From Schlesneria paludicola DSM 18645 (GTDB lineage Bacteria > Planctomycetota > Planctomycetia > Planctomycetales > Planctomycetaceae): 48,513 bases of DNA. This document shows, piece after piece, positions 9,533 to 19,337 of this stretch. The translations under genes and the position numbers were made by a program. Position 1 is the first letter of the stretch. Each line of letters starts with the position of its first letter. The stretch covers positions 1 to 48,513 of the forward strand of contig CAMBQP010000012.1 in assembly GCA_945869955.1 (NCBI GenBank), in the 5' to 3' direction. Under the pieces are notes generated by a model, which was given only the letters and a program-made list of their open reading frames with translations, searched no databases and was not told where the DNA came from.

Positions 9533-10306
9533 ATGGATGTCCCCCGTTTGCTGGCCGAGTCCTGCCTGCGTCGCGCCGATTGGCTCGACCAGATCGATTC
9601 GACGAATGATCATGCCCTGCTTTTGGCGAATCAAGCCGAGATTGAATCTCCCTGGTTGATTGGCGCCGAACAGCAAACCGCGGGTCGTGGCCGGGGTGCC
9701 AACCGCTGGTGGGGTGCCGAGGGGTCACTGCTATTTTCCCTGCTGATTGACATGCCGAAAATGGGGCTGGTCTCTGCCGATTGGCCCCGTTTCTCGCTCA
9801 TCACCGGACTGGCCGTGGCCGAGACTCTCGCATCCATGGTTTCCTCGGCGGTTGTCGGCTTGAAGTGGCCCAACGACGTCTGGCTGGGTCGCCGCAAAGT
9901 CTGTGGAATTTTGATCGAGCAGTCGGATCGATTTCCCGAGCGACTGGTGATTGGTGTCGGGCTGAATGTCAATAATTCGTTTCACGATGCTCCGGATGAT
10001 CAGCGACAGATTGCCACGTCGATGGCGGATGCTAGCGGCGGAACGGTTTTTTCTCGCACCGATGTCCTGATTGAATTTCTCAACCAGTGGCGATTGCTGT
10101 CGCAGTACCTGGCCGAGGGAAACATTGATTTGGTTGAGCGGTGGTCGCGAAAGTGTGTGCTGACGGGAAATCCGGTCACGCTGACCAGTGGTCGAAACGA
10201 GACGACAGGGGTCTGTGTCGGGATTGATGGTGACGGAGCGCTGCTGCTGCGTACCGCATTTGCAGTCGAACGGCACTATGCCGGAACCGTTCGCTTGCGC
10301 GACTAA
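9533..10306 (+). CDS. birA: Biotin--[acetyl-CoA-carboxylase] ligase, single-domain type
   Basis: Activates biotin with ATP and attaches it to the biotin carrier protein of acetyl-CoA carboxylase and related enzymes. About 258 residues. The key stretches are all present: DQIDSTNDHAL, the adenylate-binding EQQTAGRGRGANRWW, and KWPNDVWLGRRKVCGILIE. There is no N-terminal helix-turn-helix domain as in E. coli BirA, so it should not act as a repressor. The frame is open upstream to 9329 within the previous gene, but the conserved domain begins right after the Met at 9533; a GTG at 9530 is equally possible. No strong ribosome binding site is seen, which fits coupling to the gene 43 bases upstream. 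Confidence 0.93.
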   Translation: MDVPRLLAESCLRRADWLDQIDSTNDHALLLANQAEIESPWLIGAEQQTAGRGRGANRWWGAEGSLLFSLLIDMPKMGLVSADWPRFSLITGLAVAETLASMVSSAVVGLKWPNDVWLGRRKVCGILIEQSDRFPERLVIGVGLNVNNSFHDAPDDQRQIATSMADASGGTVFSRTDVLIEFLNQWRLLSQYLAEGNIDLVERWSRKCVLTGNPVTLTSGRNETTGVCVGIDGDGALLLRTAFAVERHYAGTVRLRD

Positions 10307-10369
10307 TTCTTTTGTAAATTGACGAGATCCATTCGTTCGCCTGGATTGCCGGTCGGTGTTGCGAATTCG

Positions 10370-11620
10370 TTACCGAACCTGTATCCACTGATTGGATTCC
10401 GGAAATCGGTCTCCGAATGAAAAACTGACCCCACCATTTTGATTGGAAAAACTCCAGATCGTCGCCACGACAATCGCAATCAGCATCGCAGCAAAGGTGA
10501 TTTTGACCCAGCTGTAAGGGCGTTGGCCGGAAACCTCGCCCGTCGCGGCATTCATCATCACCTGGTAAGTCTTGTTTTGGTAACGATAAGCCAATAGCCA
10601 GACCGGGAGCAGGATATGTTTGAACGTGACGGCAGAATAATTGGTCTGCTGCGAATCAACCTGCTGCACATCACCACCGATTCGCTGCCGAACTTCGAGC
10701 GAAAGAGCGGCCTCCATTCGCTGCCGCGCACCGCGAAAACCGTCTTCCAGCTCAACGTCATAGGTGCGAGAAAAGAAGCCCGCCAGAACTTCCGGGGTAA
10801 ATGACATCAGTTGATCCAGCGGCCAGGGCTCAAGGGCCTCGACCAGATCCAGGTGTTGTTTCGTCGCAGCAATCATCATTACGTCGTCAAAGAAACGATT
10901 GAAGGCCCCCTCGCGATAGCTCCAGCGAATTCGTTGTTCGGTACGGCGATTATTTCCCTCGCCAACCGTCACGAAGTAGGTGTCCCCCCGTTGGCCGGAA
11001 AAACGGGTTTGTGTCGCCGCATCATAAGTAAAATAGGGCATGTAGACCCCGTTGAACTTTCCGTTGGCCCCCTGTTTCAAAAATTCATTCGGTGCCCACC
11101 AGAGGGATTTGACCCAATTGCGCAGGTTTGCAGCAGCCTGGGTTTGCGGGACGAGGAACGGCAAGACCCCATCCACGGGAAGTCGTGACACCGAATCATG
11201 AATGTTGTCACGCTGCAGCGGTGATGCACAGTAGGGGCACTGACTACTGGTCAGTGTCCCCTGGAAAATCACGTCGGCTCCGCACGAGCTACAGCGGATT
11301 GCGTGTTCGGTTATTGACGATTCCTCATCATGGCTCGTCTTTTCCCGCAGACGCTTTAATCGCTCGATGGCCCGCAGGTAGTCTCGTTCCACGATCGGGA
11401 CTTCTGCGGGGGGTTCAATCTGCTTGATCGCGGCGCAGTAAGGGCATTGCAGGCTTTGTTCTCCGATGGAAAAGACCAGATCGGCACCGCAACGGTCACA
11501 GGGAAAGGTTCGTCCCTTCCCCGAGTCGATGGACTCACCCGGTTTCACTCGCAGCGGCTTGTCTCGCAGCGGTTTCTCGGGTTTGATGAGATTGGGAAAA
11601 GGTTGATCAGGGATCGGCAT
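10370..11620 (-). CDS. Double zinc-ribbon protein with a C-terminal membrane helix, function unknown
   Basis: A 416-residue protein. Two zinc ribbons with CxxC...CxxC spacing lie near the N-terminus: Cys41/44/59/62 and Cys110/113/128/131. A long domain without Cys follows (about 140-370) containing GVYMPYFTYDAAT and LLPVWLLAYRY, then one membrane helix at about 376-396 and a short polar tail. Relatives are often annotated as 'primosomal protein N' or 'helicase', but no helicase motif is visible, so that label is not supported. The repeated FSGQRGD/WSYREG style suggests a membrane-associated protein of wide but unknown role. It is convergent with birA. Confidence 0.75.
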   Translation of the reverse strand: MPIPDQPFPNLIKPEKPLRDKPLRVKPGESIDSGKGRTFPCDRCGADLVFSIGEQSLQCPYCAAIKQIEPPAEVPIVERDYLRAIERLKRLREKTSHDEESSITEHAIRCSSCGADVIFQGTLTSSQCPYCASPLQRDNIHDSVSRLPVDGVLPFLVPQTQAAANLRNWVKSLWWAPNEFLKQGANGKFNGVYMPYFTYDAATQTRFSGQRGDTYFVTVGEGNNRRTEQRIRWSYREGAFNRFFDDVMMIAATKQHLDLVEALEPWPLDQLMSFTPEVLAGFFSRTYDVELEDGFRGARQRMEAALSLEVRQRIGGDVQQVDSQQTNYSAVTFKHILLPVWLLAYRYQNKTYQVMMNAATGEVSGQRPYSWVKITFAAMLIAIVVATIWSFSNQNGGVSFSFGDRFPESNQWIQVR

Positions 11621-11701
11621 CGATTGTCTCGAACGAAAAACGATTGATGAGGATGACAGGACGACAGCAATCTGCAGACAGCGGAACGATTTGAACCGAG
11701 A

Positions 11702-12559
11702 CTATTCGAGCGGAGTCAATCCGAATGCCTCGGCACAACGAGGATGATTAAACATTTTTGTATGATCGTGTTCAATGTCTTTGGCGATGAACAGCTTCCA
11801 GCCAAAAGGCCATTGCCGGTCTTCGGCCATTTTTTTTGCCGCAGCAAACACGTTCTGGCCTCGCTCGAATCGAGTTTGCCCCTGCGCATCGGCGGGTGGG
11901 GAAACATCCAGATATTCATCCCGTTCTGTATCATGGGACCCCAGATAAATCATCAAGGGTTGTGCGAGATAGAACCGCAGTTTGGCCTCTGTTTGCAAGG
12001 TTTCTGGCAAGCCACCGAAGCCAAACGGAAATTCCGCATCGCGTGTTGGGAATAAGTGAGTCCCCGGATTGGCGGCAACAATCCGGGTCGCTTCGGTCTT
12101 CACGAATGCCGAAGTGCGGACGAGAAACTGACCACCCCCAGAATGGCCAATCAAGTAGAGCGGCATTTCAGGCTGGTTTTCCCGCATTCGAATGTCTTTG
12201 GTGATCCGGTTGATGTATTCGCCAGTCCATTCGTCACTCGAAGCAGCCTTCCCTTCATTCAGGATACCGGCAAACTGATATTTGGATTTGGGAAAAACCG
12301 TTTCATCGAACAGGGGTGCAACAATCAACGCGCGAAAACGGTCCCCCATCTCCACCGAATCATCCCGGTATTCGTCGGCATTTCTCAAGACCCCATGAAA
12401 GACCATCAACATCGGCCCGGCAGAATAATTCGGGGGTTTATAGGTGAATAACTTCAACGAGACTTCGCCGAAGCGAGCTTCCACCATCGATTTCCCGATC
12501 GGAATCGATGTCGAAGTCGGCTCTGCCATCAAGACGCTCATGAGTAAGAATGCGTGCAT
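11702..12559 (-). CDS. Secreted or lipid-anchored alpha/beta hydrolase-like protein
   Basis: About 285 residues from the ATG at 12559; an open frame extends 54 bases further upstream, but the hydrophobic leader MHAFLLMSVLMAE marks the likely start, with GGAA eleven bases before. The fold pattern is that of an alpha/beta hydrolase: MVFHGVLRN for the oxyanion hole, the nucleophile elbow GHSGGG with Ser140, YLGSHD for the acid and HDHTKMF for the histidine region. It resembles small planctomycete esterase or feruloyl-esterase-like proteins, but the substrate cannot be read from sequence. It sits 78 bases after the start of nothing else on its strand; the cyclase-like gene upstream is co-directional and ends 78 bases before it. 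Confidence 0.75.
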   Translation of the reverse strand: MHAFLLMSVLMAEPTSTSIPIGKSMVEARFGEVSLKLFTYKPPNYSAGPMLMVFHGVLRNADEYRDDSVEMGDRFRALIVAPLFDETVFPKSKYQFAGILNEGKAASSDEWTGEYINRITKDIRMRENQPEMPLYLIGHSGGGQFLVRTSAFVKTEATRIVAANPGTHLFPTRDAEFPFGFGGLPETLQTEAKLRFYLAQPLMIYLGSHDTERDEYLDVSPPADAQGQTRFERGQNVFAAAKKMAEDRQWPFGWKLFIAKDIEHDHTKMFNHPRCAEAFGLTPLE

Positions 12560-12637
12560 CCTTGCGAATTCCTTTTTTGGAGTGCGCAGTGCGATGGGGG
12601 ACACCCACCGCACTGCAGAGCGCGATCTGAATAAAAT

Positions 12638-13684
12638 TTATTGCGGGTCACATTCTTTCAGTGCCATGAGCGCAAAGGCGGTCCCTGCGTGGGTGATATA
12701 ATGCCGGCTGTCTTTGTGCAACGACCGCGTGAACCAGCGTCCACTTTCACGTTGATGAGTTTTCAGCCAGGTGACACCTCGTTGAATTCGTGGATCCGTT
12801 GCAGCGAGGCCCCCTCGTCGCAGAATATACAAGGCAAAACCGGTTCCATAGCCGTCACTCGACTCAATGTCCTGCGGTTCCGCATCGGCTCGTTTCCAGT
12901 CCCCCAGTGTCGCCAGCCCCCAACCCCCGTCTGGTTTCTGCAGGGCCAGCAAGTCGTCGATAATCTGCTGTTTTTCCGTGCCGGATAAAAGGCTGTCCAA
13001 ATAAGAATTTCCCCAAAGAACCATCGCACGATGGTGGAGCGTGGGGCCGGGGTTTCGCTTCAGGTAGTCTTGCAGCTTGGCCAAGCCTTTTTGGGCTGCC
13101 TCCGTTTTGCTGTAATTGTCGGGGGCACTGCCGATCGCGATGACGGCGAGTGTGGCGCCATAATGATCGTCGGATTCCATCGGTGGCCAATTGCATTTAA
13201 TCCAGGTGAATCCCCCATCGTCTCTCTGCAGCGTGAACATGCGATCCAGGGCAGTACGGATCAGTGGATGCAAATGCCCCGTCGTGGCGGCATCGTTGAA
13301 AGCCAGTGCTGCTGCCGTGGCAATCACCTCAGCATCCCAGCGTGGGCCGGCATCATTCCAGCGTTTGGTGATCAGTTCTTCGGCAAATTTGCGGACTTCT
13401 ACCGACGCCGGCTCGGCCGCCGCTGTCTCGGGGCGGGCATACAGATGCGCGTAATTGGTATGGCAGGTAAAACACTTTTGTTGTTTCTGCCAATGGAGCG
13501 CGGCGGTATCCAGAAACGCAACCGCTTTTTCCAGTGAAAACTGGGTGGCCATCGCTTCGTCTCGCCGATTGGCTCCTGGGTCTACCGCATTTTCGAGTGT
13601 GATCGCTTCCGCTGCGGAACTGATTCCAGCAACAGCAAGAAACCAACAGAACCCAAAGATCAAAACAGGCTGGCAACGATACAT
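12638..13684 (-). CDS. Squalene-cyclase/prenyltransferase-repeat-like secreted protein with CXXCH motif
   Basis: About 348 residues from the ATG at 13684, chosen because a signal peptide starts there (MYRCQPVLIFGFCWFLAVAG, then SSAAEA); the open frame runs 69 bases further up. CFTCH at residues 71-75 matches the heme c attachment motif CXXCH. Behind it are alpha/alpha-barrel repeats of the terpene-cyclase type: QRDDGGFTW, QKPDGGWGLATL, and a last repeat WLKTHQRESGRWF. The DXDD catalytic motif of hopene cyclases is not seen, so this is probably not a cyclase; planctomycetes have many secreted members of this fold with unknown roles. Whether heme is attached is an inference from one motif. It precedes the esterase-like gene on the same strand. 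Confidence 0.75.
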   Translation of the reverse strand: MYRCQPVLIFGFCWFLAVAGISSAAEAITLENAVDPGANRRDEAMATQFSLEKAVAFLDTAALHWQKQQKCFTCHTNYAHLYARPETAAAEPASVEVRKFAEELITKRWNDAGPRWDAEVIATAAALAFNDAATTGHLHPLIRTALDRMFTLQRDDGGFTWIKCNWPPMESDDHYGATLAVIAIGSAPDNYSKTEAAQKGLAKLQDYLKRNPGPTLHHRAMVLWGNSYLDSLLSGTEKQQIIDDLLALQKPDGGWGLATLGDWKRADAEPQDIESSDGYGTGFALYILRRGGLAATDPRIQRGVTWLKTHQRESGRWFTRSLHKDSRHYITHAGTAFALMALKECDPQ

Positions 13685-13981
13685 GGTGAAACTCGTTATC
13701 GAGAAAGTCTCTGTCTCAAAATCACAATCCACGGAATGGGAATGAACTTGCAAATCCGACGACTCTATTGATACCGCATTGCAGAGCGAGATTCCATCGC
13801 TGGCGGAATCTCACCAAAACGCGACTTGAAATCTGTTCCCGTCATGACTGGCCCAATGAGTCCCAAACCGCGATCGAGACTTCATTGGTTCGAGCGATTC
13901 CTACAACGAAGGTGAGGTGTTTCTTCCTGTTCGATACGTCTCTTCCTCGTCGAAACGAGAGACTTATGTTGTCATCTGTTG
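13685..13981. other. Intergenic region with an 8-bp inverted repeat
   Basis: 297 bases between two co-directional minus-strand genes. A perfect 8-bp inverted repeat (GAGATTCC at 13788-13795 and GGAATCTC at 13805-13812, nine-base loop) lies about 105 bases upstream of the cyclase-like gene. It has no T tract on either strand, so it is unlikely to be an intrinsic terminator; it may be an operator or chance. Confidence 0.35.
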
Positions 13982-15205
13982 TCATCCCCTGGAGGGGGAG
14001 GATTCTTCATCCGCGTGACGCATTGCGATGAGGGAATAACCGATTGCTGTCACCAGGGCGATGCCACTGGAAGTATGATAAATCGCCGGAAAGCCATAGT
14101 GATCGCCAATGCGCCCCAGAATTGGCGAAAAGACCAGTGCTCCAAAATCGGTGAATCCCAGAATAATTGCCGTTCCTGCCCCACGACACTCTTTGGGAAA
14201 CGCGCCGGATCCCAGCGAGACGACTGCGGGAAACAAGAGTGCATGACCAAATCCGCAGACAATCGAAGGGAGGATAAACTGCCATCCTTCCGTGACATAA
14301 CCCAGCAGAAAATGGCCCGCGGCATGTCCCAATAAGCCGCGCACCAGCATCCAGTGCCGGCCCAGGGTGCGGCTCCAATTCTGGACTAATAACCGAAACA
14401 CGAAGGCGGAAATTGCATATCCGGTAAAAAACACGCCGATCCCCTCAATCTGTTGCGAGGTGGCATATCGCGTCAAAAATGTCTGCGTGGCAGTGACCCC
14501 TAAACCCATGGTCATCGCCGCCAGCACGACCGTTCCTGGCCAAAAGCGAAACATCAGCCGCAGGGCCGTCGGCGATGCGGGACGACCATGAGCCTTTTCG
14601 TCCCACGTGAGCGCGATCACGATGGCCAAGTAGAAAAGTCCGATCAGTCCGGCCCCCCCAAACAAAATCAGAAATTGCAACCGTGGCTCATGCACCGAGC
14701 GCAGGATCCAGTCACCGAGATTCGAACCGAGGATCATCCCTACAAAACCACTGCTCCCCAGATTGCCGATAATCTCGGTCCTTCGTTCTGATGGAACGTG
14801 ATTTTGAATGTGTGTCATCGAACAGGCAAACATGCCCGTCAACCCGACGTAATAGGCGATTCGAGCGATGTATAAAAATCCGTAAAACTGTGTTGCGGCG
14901 ATGAAGAGCCCACAGCCCGCAATGAACAACAAAGAACAGATTGGCCACAAGCGGCGCGTTCCATAGTCATCCAGCACATGGGACACACTCAGTCGAACCG
15001 CGACTGCGATGAGCGTTCCCAGGGCAACAATATCCCCCACGGCACTTTCCGAGCCACCGAGATAGTGAACTAATTCCGCAAAACGAAACGTGAGCGCATT
15101 GGCCATCACGAGGGCTGAATTGGCTAAGTAGGCGAGCCAGAAGATCCGACCGTAAACTCCCGACGAAGTTTCACTTGGGGAAGAGATCGTAGAAGGGGAT
15201 GCCAT
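13982..15205 (-). CDS. Major facilitator superfamily transporter
   Basis: A 407-residue integral membrane protein with about twelve hydrophobic segments, in the usual MFS length range. The loop between helices 2 and 3 reads DDYGTRRLWPI, a degenerate form of the MFS motif A, and helix 4-5 carries HIQNHVPSERRTEIIGNLGSSGFVG. A pair of charged residues in the central loop (DEKAHGR) separates the two six-helix halves. The substrate cannot be told. It begins with a Ser-rich cytosolic tail. The upstream ABC permease gene is on the same strand, 60 bases away, but shares no evident function. Confidence 0.88.
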   Translation of the reverse strand: MASPSTISSPSETSSGVYGRIFWLAYLANSALVMANALTFRFAELVHYLGGSESAVGDIVALGTLIAVAVRLSVSHVLDDYGTRRLWPICSLLFIAGCGLFIAATQFYGFLYIARIAYYVGLTGMFACSMTHIQNHVPSERRTEIIGNLGSSGFVGMILGSNLGDWILRSVHEPRLQFLILFGGAGLIGLFYLAIVIALTWDEKAHGRPASPTALRLMFRFWPGTVVLAAMTMGLGVTATQTFLTRYATSQQIEGIGVFFTGYAISAFVFRLLVQNWSRTLGRHWMLVRGLLGHAAGHFLLGYVTEGWQFILPSIVCGFGHALLFPAVVSLGSGAFPKECRGAGTAIILGFTDFGALVFSPILGRIGDHYGFPAIYHTSSGIALVTAIGYSLIAMRHADEESSPSRG

Positions 15206-15265
15206 GGTCGCGATATCAGTAAAAAGGCAGGTTGTTGTGTTGAGTACGCAATCAAAATCGTGGTC

Positions 15266-16099
15266 TCAACCGCCGTAAGCGCTATAGCGACGGAGTCCCC
15301 GTGAGAGTGCAAGTCGGTTTAGAGCGAACAACACAATCACCCACAGGAAACCCTGTAATAATTCGATCATCAATTGGGCATGATCATACTTCCCCAGCAG
15401 GATCCCGGCCGGGACGAAGGCGAGGTATTTGAAGGGGAGCAGTTGGATTCCCCTGGCATAGGGTTCCGGCAGCCAGTCGAGCGGCAGCATGTGACCCGAG
15501 AGAAAGTAACTCAACATCATGTAGACAAACACGAGAGAGCTGACTTCCAGGAACCAGAATGCACACAGTCCCATCAGGCTTTCAATCAAAAAACCAACGA
15601 CAAATGCCAAGAGCAGCGAAACCAACCCCCCTGCGAAAGTGATCGAATCGGGCCACGCATGAAAATAGTCTCGGCAGAGCCAGAAGACAAAAACAAACGG
15701 AAAAAACGCTACCGCATAATATACCAACTTGTGGGCCACGCGATGCCAGAAAAGGTAATCGAGCAGATCGATCGGCTGTATCAGAAATTTTTTCACGGCA
15801 CCGTCGCGGATATCGCGGGCAATTCCCGTGGTCAGGCCGGGCATCGACGAAAAGGCACGACTGACCATGACCAGCAACGAGTAGGCGACCATGTCACCAA
15901 AGGTATAGCCGTTGATGACTTTGGTATCATCCGGCCCGGTCGCATCGTAGACGGCCCCCCACAGAAAGACCTGCGTCACAATCGGCAGAAAGCGAACCAG
16001 GGTGGCGAAGGCAAAGTCGGCCCGATAAACAAGCCGCTCTTCGATCGAGGTTCGTAGGATGCACCACTTCACCCGCATTGTGGAAGTCATCCGTGTCAT
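15266..16099 (-). CDS. ABC-2 type permease, COG4587-like
   Basis: A 277-residue membrane protein with about six hydrophobic segments. It has family features of the COG4587 permeases: an N-terminal [22 protein letters not shown], then [31 protein letters not shown] (a cytoplasmic coupling helix region) and [13 protein letters not shown] before the last helices. It overlaps the stop of the upstream ATPase gene by four bases (ATGA), the mark of translational coupling, so the two make one complex. The likely second permease is the gene at 3517-4335. Substrate unknown. Confidence 0.88.
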   Translation of the reverse strand: MTRMTSTMRVKWCILRTSIEERLVYRADFAFATLVRFLPIVTQVFLWGAVYDATGPDDTKVINGYTFGDMVAYSLLVMVSRAFSSMPGLTTGIARDIRDGAVKKFLIQPIDLLDYLFWHRVAHKLVYYAVAFFPFVFVFWLCRDYFHAWPDSITFAGGLVSLLLAFVVGFLIESLMGLCAFWFLEVSSLVFVYMMLSYFLSGHMLPLDWLPEPYARGIQLLPFKYLAFVPAGILLGKYDHAQLMIELLQGFLWVIVLFALNRLALSRGLRRYSAYGG

Positions 16100-17082
16100 T
16101 GATCAGAACTCTTTTGGCTAAATAATTGTGCGATGGCATCTTCCAGCGGGCGTTCTTGAACTCCAACATCCTCGATCGCATACCGATCGAGCAGCGCCGC
16201 CAGGATCGTGGGAAGTTCTTGCCTGGGGACCTCGAGTTTGACGCGGGGGGGCACCTGATCGATCACTTTTCCATACCGTTCCAAGTCGACGGGAATTTCG
16301 TTTCCCGCGAATTGAAGGTGAATCTGTTTTACGCTGCTGAACCGGTCGACAATATCCGCCAGCGGGCCATCATGTTTGATTTCCCCTTCATTGATGATGA
16401 TCGCCCGGCGACAAAGGGCTTCCACATCTTTCATGTAATGACTGGTCAGTAGCACCGTCATTTGCTGTTCGGCCTGATAGTGGCGCAGAAATCCCTGCAC
16501 TTTACGCTGCGAGACCACATCCAGGCCGATCGTCGGCTCATCCAGCAGCAGAACTTCCGGTGAATGTAACAGTGATGCAATCAGTTCCATCCGCATTCGT
16601 TCACCGAGTGAAAGTTCACGCACGGGCTGTTTGATCAATTGCCGAACTTCCAGTAGATCCGTCAGTTCGTCGAGTCTCCGCTGAAACGGGACCGGTTCGA
16701 TATCGTAGATTTCCCGATGAAGGATAAAGGATTCTTGTGCGGGAAGATCCCACCAGAGTTGATTCTTTTGCCCCATGACCAAGGCAAATCGTTTTCGGTA
16801 GGCATTACATCGCTGCCAGGGGATATACCCCAGGACAGTCGCGGTCCCCGAGGTTGGATAGATCAGGCCTGAAAGCAACTTCAGCGTGGTGGTTTTTCCA
16901 GCCCCATTCGGGCCCAGAAACGCCACCATCTCGCCCCGTTCAATTTGAAACCCGACTTCTTTCACGGCGCGAACCGTATGATATTCGCGATGAAATAGAC
17001 CTGTGATCGAAGCGCTCCACCCGGCATTTTTTCGAAAAACCTGGTAATGCTTCGCCAGTTGATGGACTTCAATAATCGCCAT
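16096..17082 (-). CDS. ABC transporter ATPase, COG4586-like
   Basis: A 328-residue ATPase that powers the exporter formed with the overlapping permease and probably the one near purM. Walker A is GPNGAGKT, the signature is LSLGERMR, Walker B is [11 protein letters not shown], and the switch histidine is in TSHYMKD. The C-terminal 90 residues after the ATPase core (from about 235) form the extra domain seen in this family. The N-terminal insertion [25 protein letters not shown] is typical of COG4586 proteins. The upstream region has a 20-bp tandem duplication. Operon with the permease is evident from the four-base overlap. Confidence 0.93.
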   Translation of the reverse strand: MAIIEVHQLAKHYQVFRKNAGWSASITGLFHREYHTVRAVKEVGFQIERGEMVAFLGPNGAGKTTTLKLLSGLIYPTSGTATVLGYIPWQRCNAYRKRFALVMGQKNQLWWDLPAQESFILHREIYDIEPVPFQRRLDELTDLLEVRQLIKQPVRELSLGERMRMELIASLLHSPEVLLLDEPTIGLDVVSQRKVQGFLRHYQAEQQMTVLLTSHYMKDVEALCRRAIIINEGEIKHDGPLADIVDRFSSVKQIHLQFAGNEIPVDLERYGKVIDQVPPRVKLEVPRQELPTILAALLDRYAIEDVGVQERPLEDAIAQLFSQKSSDQ

Positions 17083-17108
17083 AAAAATACGGATCTGCTC
17101 TCTGAAAA

Positions 17109-17148
17109 ATCAAGTCTCGGGAAATTCGATCAAGTCTCAGGAAATTCG
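17109..17148. repeat. 20-bp tandem duplication
   Basis: Two adjacent copies of ATCAAGTCTCGGGAAATTCG (17109-17128, 17129-17148), differing by one base (G to A at position 11 of the unit). It lies in the leader of the ABC ATPase gene, 27 bases before its start on the minus strand. Either a slippage product or paired binding sites. Confidence 0.8.
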
Positions 17149-17267
17149 ATGGAGTCGAGCAACACCACACCATCCGTGATCAAAACAAAAAACGTTCATG
17201 ATCCGCTGATGCGGGGCATAAACGTCTTTCGTTGATCGATCAGACTTTCAAGAATGAGGCAGTCACC

Positions 17268-19337
17268 TTATCGAGTTGCTGCGGTTTTCTGGCTCTTTAA
17301 AAGTCCCGTGTAATCGCTGGTGATGTAAAGGAGCTCATTATTATATTCGGTCTTGGCGAAGACCGGAGCCGATTCGCTTTTGGTCTCGTGCTCTTCCTCT
17401 TCCTTTTCGACTTCCTTCGCGGCCTTATCCTCTTCGCGTTCGGCTCGTAGGTTGTCTTCGTTCAAAGAGACCGATTTGCGACTCTTCCGAGCGAGATAGC
17501 GATCAATATCCTTGAGCGTTTGCTGGAACTTGGGATCCACGGCAATTCGCTTTTGGCTGTTGTCTCGCAATGTTCCAACCAGTTGAGCGTTCACGAATGG
17601 TAACTGGGCATGTCGTGCAGCGGGGACGTGATCGAAAGCCAAGGCGTTGTCGAGAAAAGATTCCCCCAAGTCCATGTTGTCAATCAGTGAGGGAATCACG
17701 ACATCCGACTCGACGCCACGATGCTGAGTACTGTCACCGTTGACGCGATAGAACTGGTTAATGGTCAGTTTCACCGCACCGCGATCTTTCCCTCCTGGGA
17801 TCATTTTAAACATCTGGCTGCTCACGGGCATGACGTTTTGTACGGTCCCTTTTCCGTGGGTGGTTTTGTCACCAATGACAATCCCGCGACCATAGTCTTT
17901 GATCGCTGCAGCGAAGATTTCCGAGGCGGATGCGGAAAGTCGATTGCAGACGACCACCAATGGTCCCCCATAAACCAACCCGGCTTCCTCATCATCGTGG
18001 CTTTTAATTTTCCCGTTTTGTTCTTTGACCTGAACAACCGGTCCCTGATCGATGAACAATCCGGTCACTTCAATCGCTTCGCTGAGGGCACCACCACCAT
18101 TCATTCGCAGATCGACCATAACGGCGTCCACGCCACCATTCGTCTTGAATTCGGCGAGAACTTTGGCAACATCGCGAGCGGTGCTTTTGAAATCGTCTTT
18201 ACCCTGCTGGGCACCCGAAAAGTCCCTGTAAAACGACGGAATGTTAATGACACCAATTCGATATTTTGGCGAACCCTGTACATCGCCCAGGCGTTCACTG
18301 GTTTGGATGATTTCCCCTTTAACTTCAGACGACTTGAGTTCGATCGTCTGCCGGACAAGTTCGATCATCGTGGTCTGGCCGGCTTCGCGTAAAACCTTGA
18401 GCCGCACTTTTGTTCCACGCTCGCCACGGATCAGCCGAACGACCCGGTTGAGCTTCATTTCGATGACGTCTTGGAAATCACCATCGTCCTGGCCCACGCC
18501 AACGATCTTGTCCCCCACTTTCAGTCTGCCATCTTTTTCAGCAGCACCGCCAGCGACGATCTGGGCTACGGTGGTCATTCCATCTTCAGAGCGTAACGCG
18601 GCACCAATCCCCTGCAGACTCAATCGCATCTGAATCTGAAAGTCTTCGACGGTTTGGGGAGACATGTAGCTCGAGTGTGGGTCGAAACAATGTGCGACGG
18701 ACGATAAAAACATTTCGAGAACTTCGTTATCTTCGGTATCGTGGGCATTCCGCTTGATCGTCTCGTAGCGCTTATGCAAACGCTTGTGTGCTTCGTCGGT
18801 GGCCACCTTGTCCAGTTCCAACGACAGCAATTCGTACTTGACCCGCTTTCTCCAGCGATCATTTAATTCTTTGACATCGGGCGCCCACGCCACTTGTTCA
18901 CCGTCAATCATCATCGATTCATCAAGAGAAAAATCATGTGCGGCATCGATCCACTGATGAGCGACAGCAAGCCGTTCATCGAGACGTTGCAGATAAAGCT
19001 TGAAGACTTCGTGTGCAAAATTGACGTTTCCGGCCTTCAACAGGTCGTCCAGTTGGTCACGATATCTGGCAAAACCATCGATGTCGGACTTGAGGAAATA
19101 CAGCTTTTGTGAGTCGAGATCCTTGATGAATTTCTGCAAAATCATGGCAGAGATACGGTCATCAAGCGGCTTTTGGCTGATGTGGTACTTGGTAATCATG
19201 TCTGCTACGAGTTTCACAGTGGCCTGCTCGGGCCCCTGAGCACCACCAATTTGTTGAGCAAAGATGGTGGTTGCCACCAGAAAAACGACACTGATCGTCA
19301 AAACACCCGATGTGCGTGATGGAGCGTGCAGCTTCAT
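17268..19337 (-). CDS. prc: Carboxy-terminal processing protease Prc/Tsp (S41)
   Basis: A 689-residue periplasmic serine protease that degrades or trims proteins by their C-terminus. It starts with a signal peptide (about 1-28), then the N-terminal helical domain (YLKSDIDGF region), a PDZ domain (about 235-325, LQGIGAALRSEDG), and the S41 peptidase domain. The catalytic dyad is Ser470 in RLSASASEIFAAA and Lys496 in THGKGTVQ, aligned to Ser430/Lys455 of E. coli Tsp; the general Tsp Asp is in KDYGRG. The C-terminal domain is the DUF3340 type and ends in a Glu-rich stretch (EREEDKAAKEVEKEEEE). Length matches E. coli Tsp. It follows the protease-SirB1 gene by 318 bases; a candidate promoter is upstream. 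Confidence 0.94.
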   Translation of the reverse strand: MKLHAPSRTSGVLTISVVFLVATTIFAQQIGGAQGPEQATVKLVADMITKYHISQKPLDDRISAMILQKFIKDLDSQKLYFLKSDIDGFARYRDQLDDLLKAGNVNFAHEVFKLYLQRLDERLAVAHQWIDAAHDFSLDESMMIDGEQVAWAPDVKELNDRWRKRVKYELLSLELDKVATDEAHKRLHKRYETIKRNAHDTEDNEVLEMFLSSVAHCFDPHSSYMSPQTVEDFQIQMRLSLQGIGAALRSEDGMTTVAQIVAGGAAEKDGRLKVGDKIVGVGQDDGDFQDVIEMKLNRVVRLIRGERGTKVRLKVLREAGQTTMIELVRQTIELKSSEVKGEIIQTSERLGDVQGSPKYRIGVINIPSFYRDFSGAQQGKDDFKSTARDVAKVLAEFKTNGGVDAVMVDLRMNGGGALSEAIEVTGLFIDQGPVVQVKEQNGKIKSHDDEEAGLVYGGPLVVVCNRLSASASEIFAAAIKDYGRGIVIGDKTTHGKGTVQNVMPVSSQMFKMIPGGKDRGAVKLTINQFYRVNGDSTQHRGVESDVVIPSLIDNMDLGESFLDNALAFDHVPAARHAQLPFVNAQLVGTLRDNSQKRIAVDPKFQQTLKDIDRYLARKSRKSVSLNEDNLRAEREEDKAAKEVEKEEEEHETKSESAPVFAKTEYNNELLYITSDYTGLLKSQKTAATR

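Noticed and set aside
10370..11620. Annotation of the zinc-ribbon protein as a primosomal helicase
   Set aside because: No Walker A or helicase motif exists in the sequence; only zinc ribbons and a membrane helix are seen.
13788..13812. 8-bp inverted repeat as a terminator
   Set aside because: No T tract follows it on either strand, and it is not close behind a stop codon.
14718..14740. GATTCGAACC stretch as a tRNA remnant
   Set aside because: It is inside the MFS transporter gene, and no acceptor stem matches.
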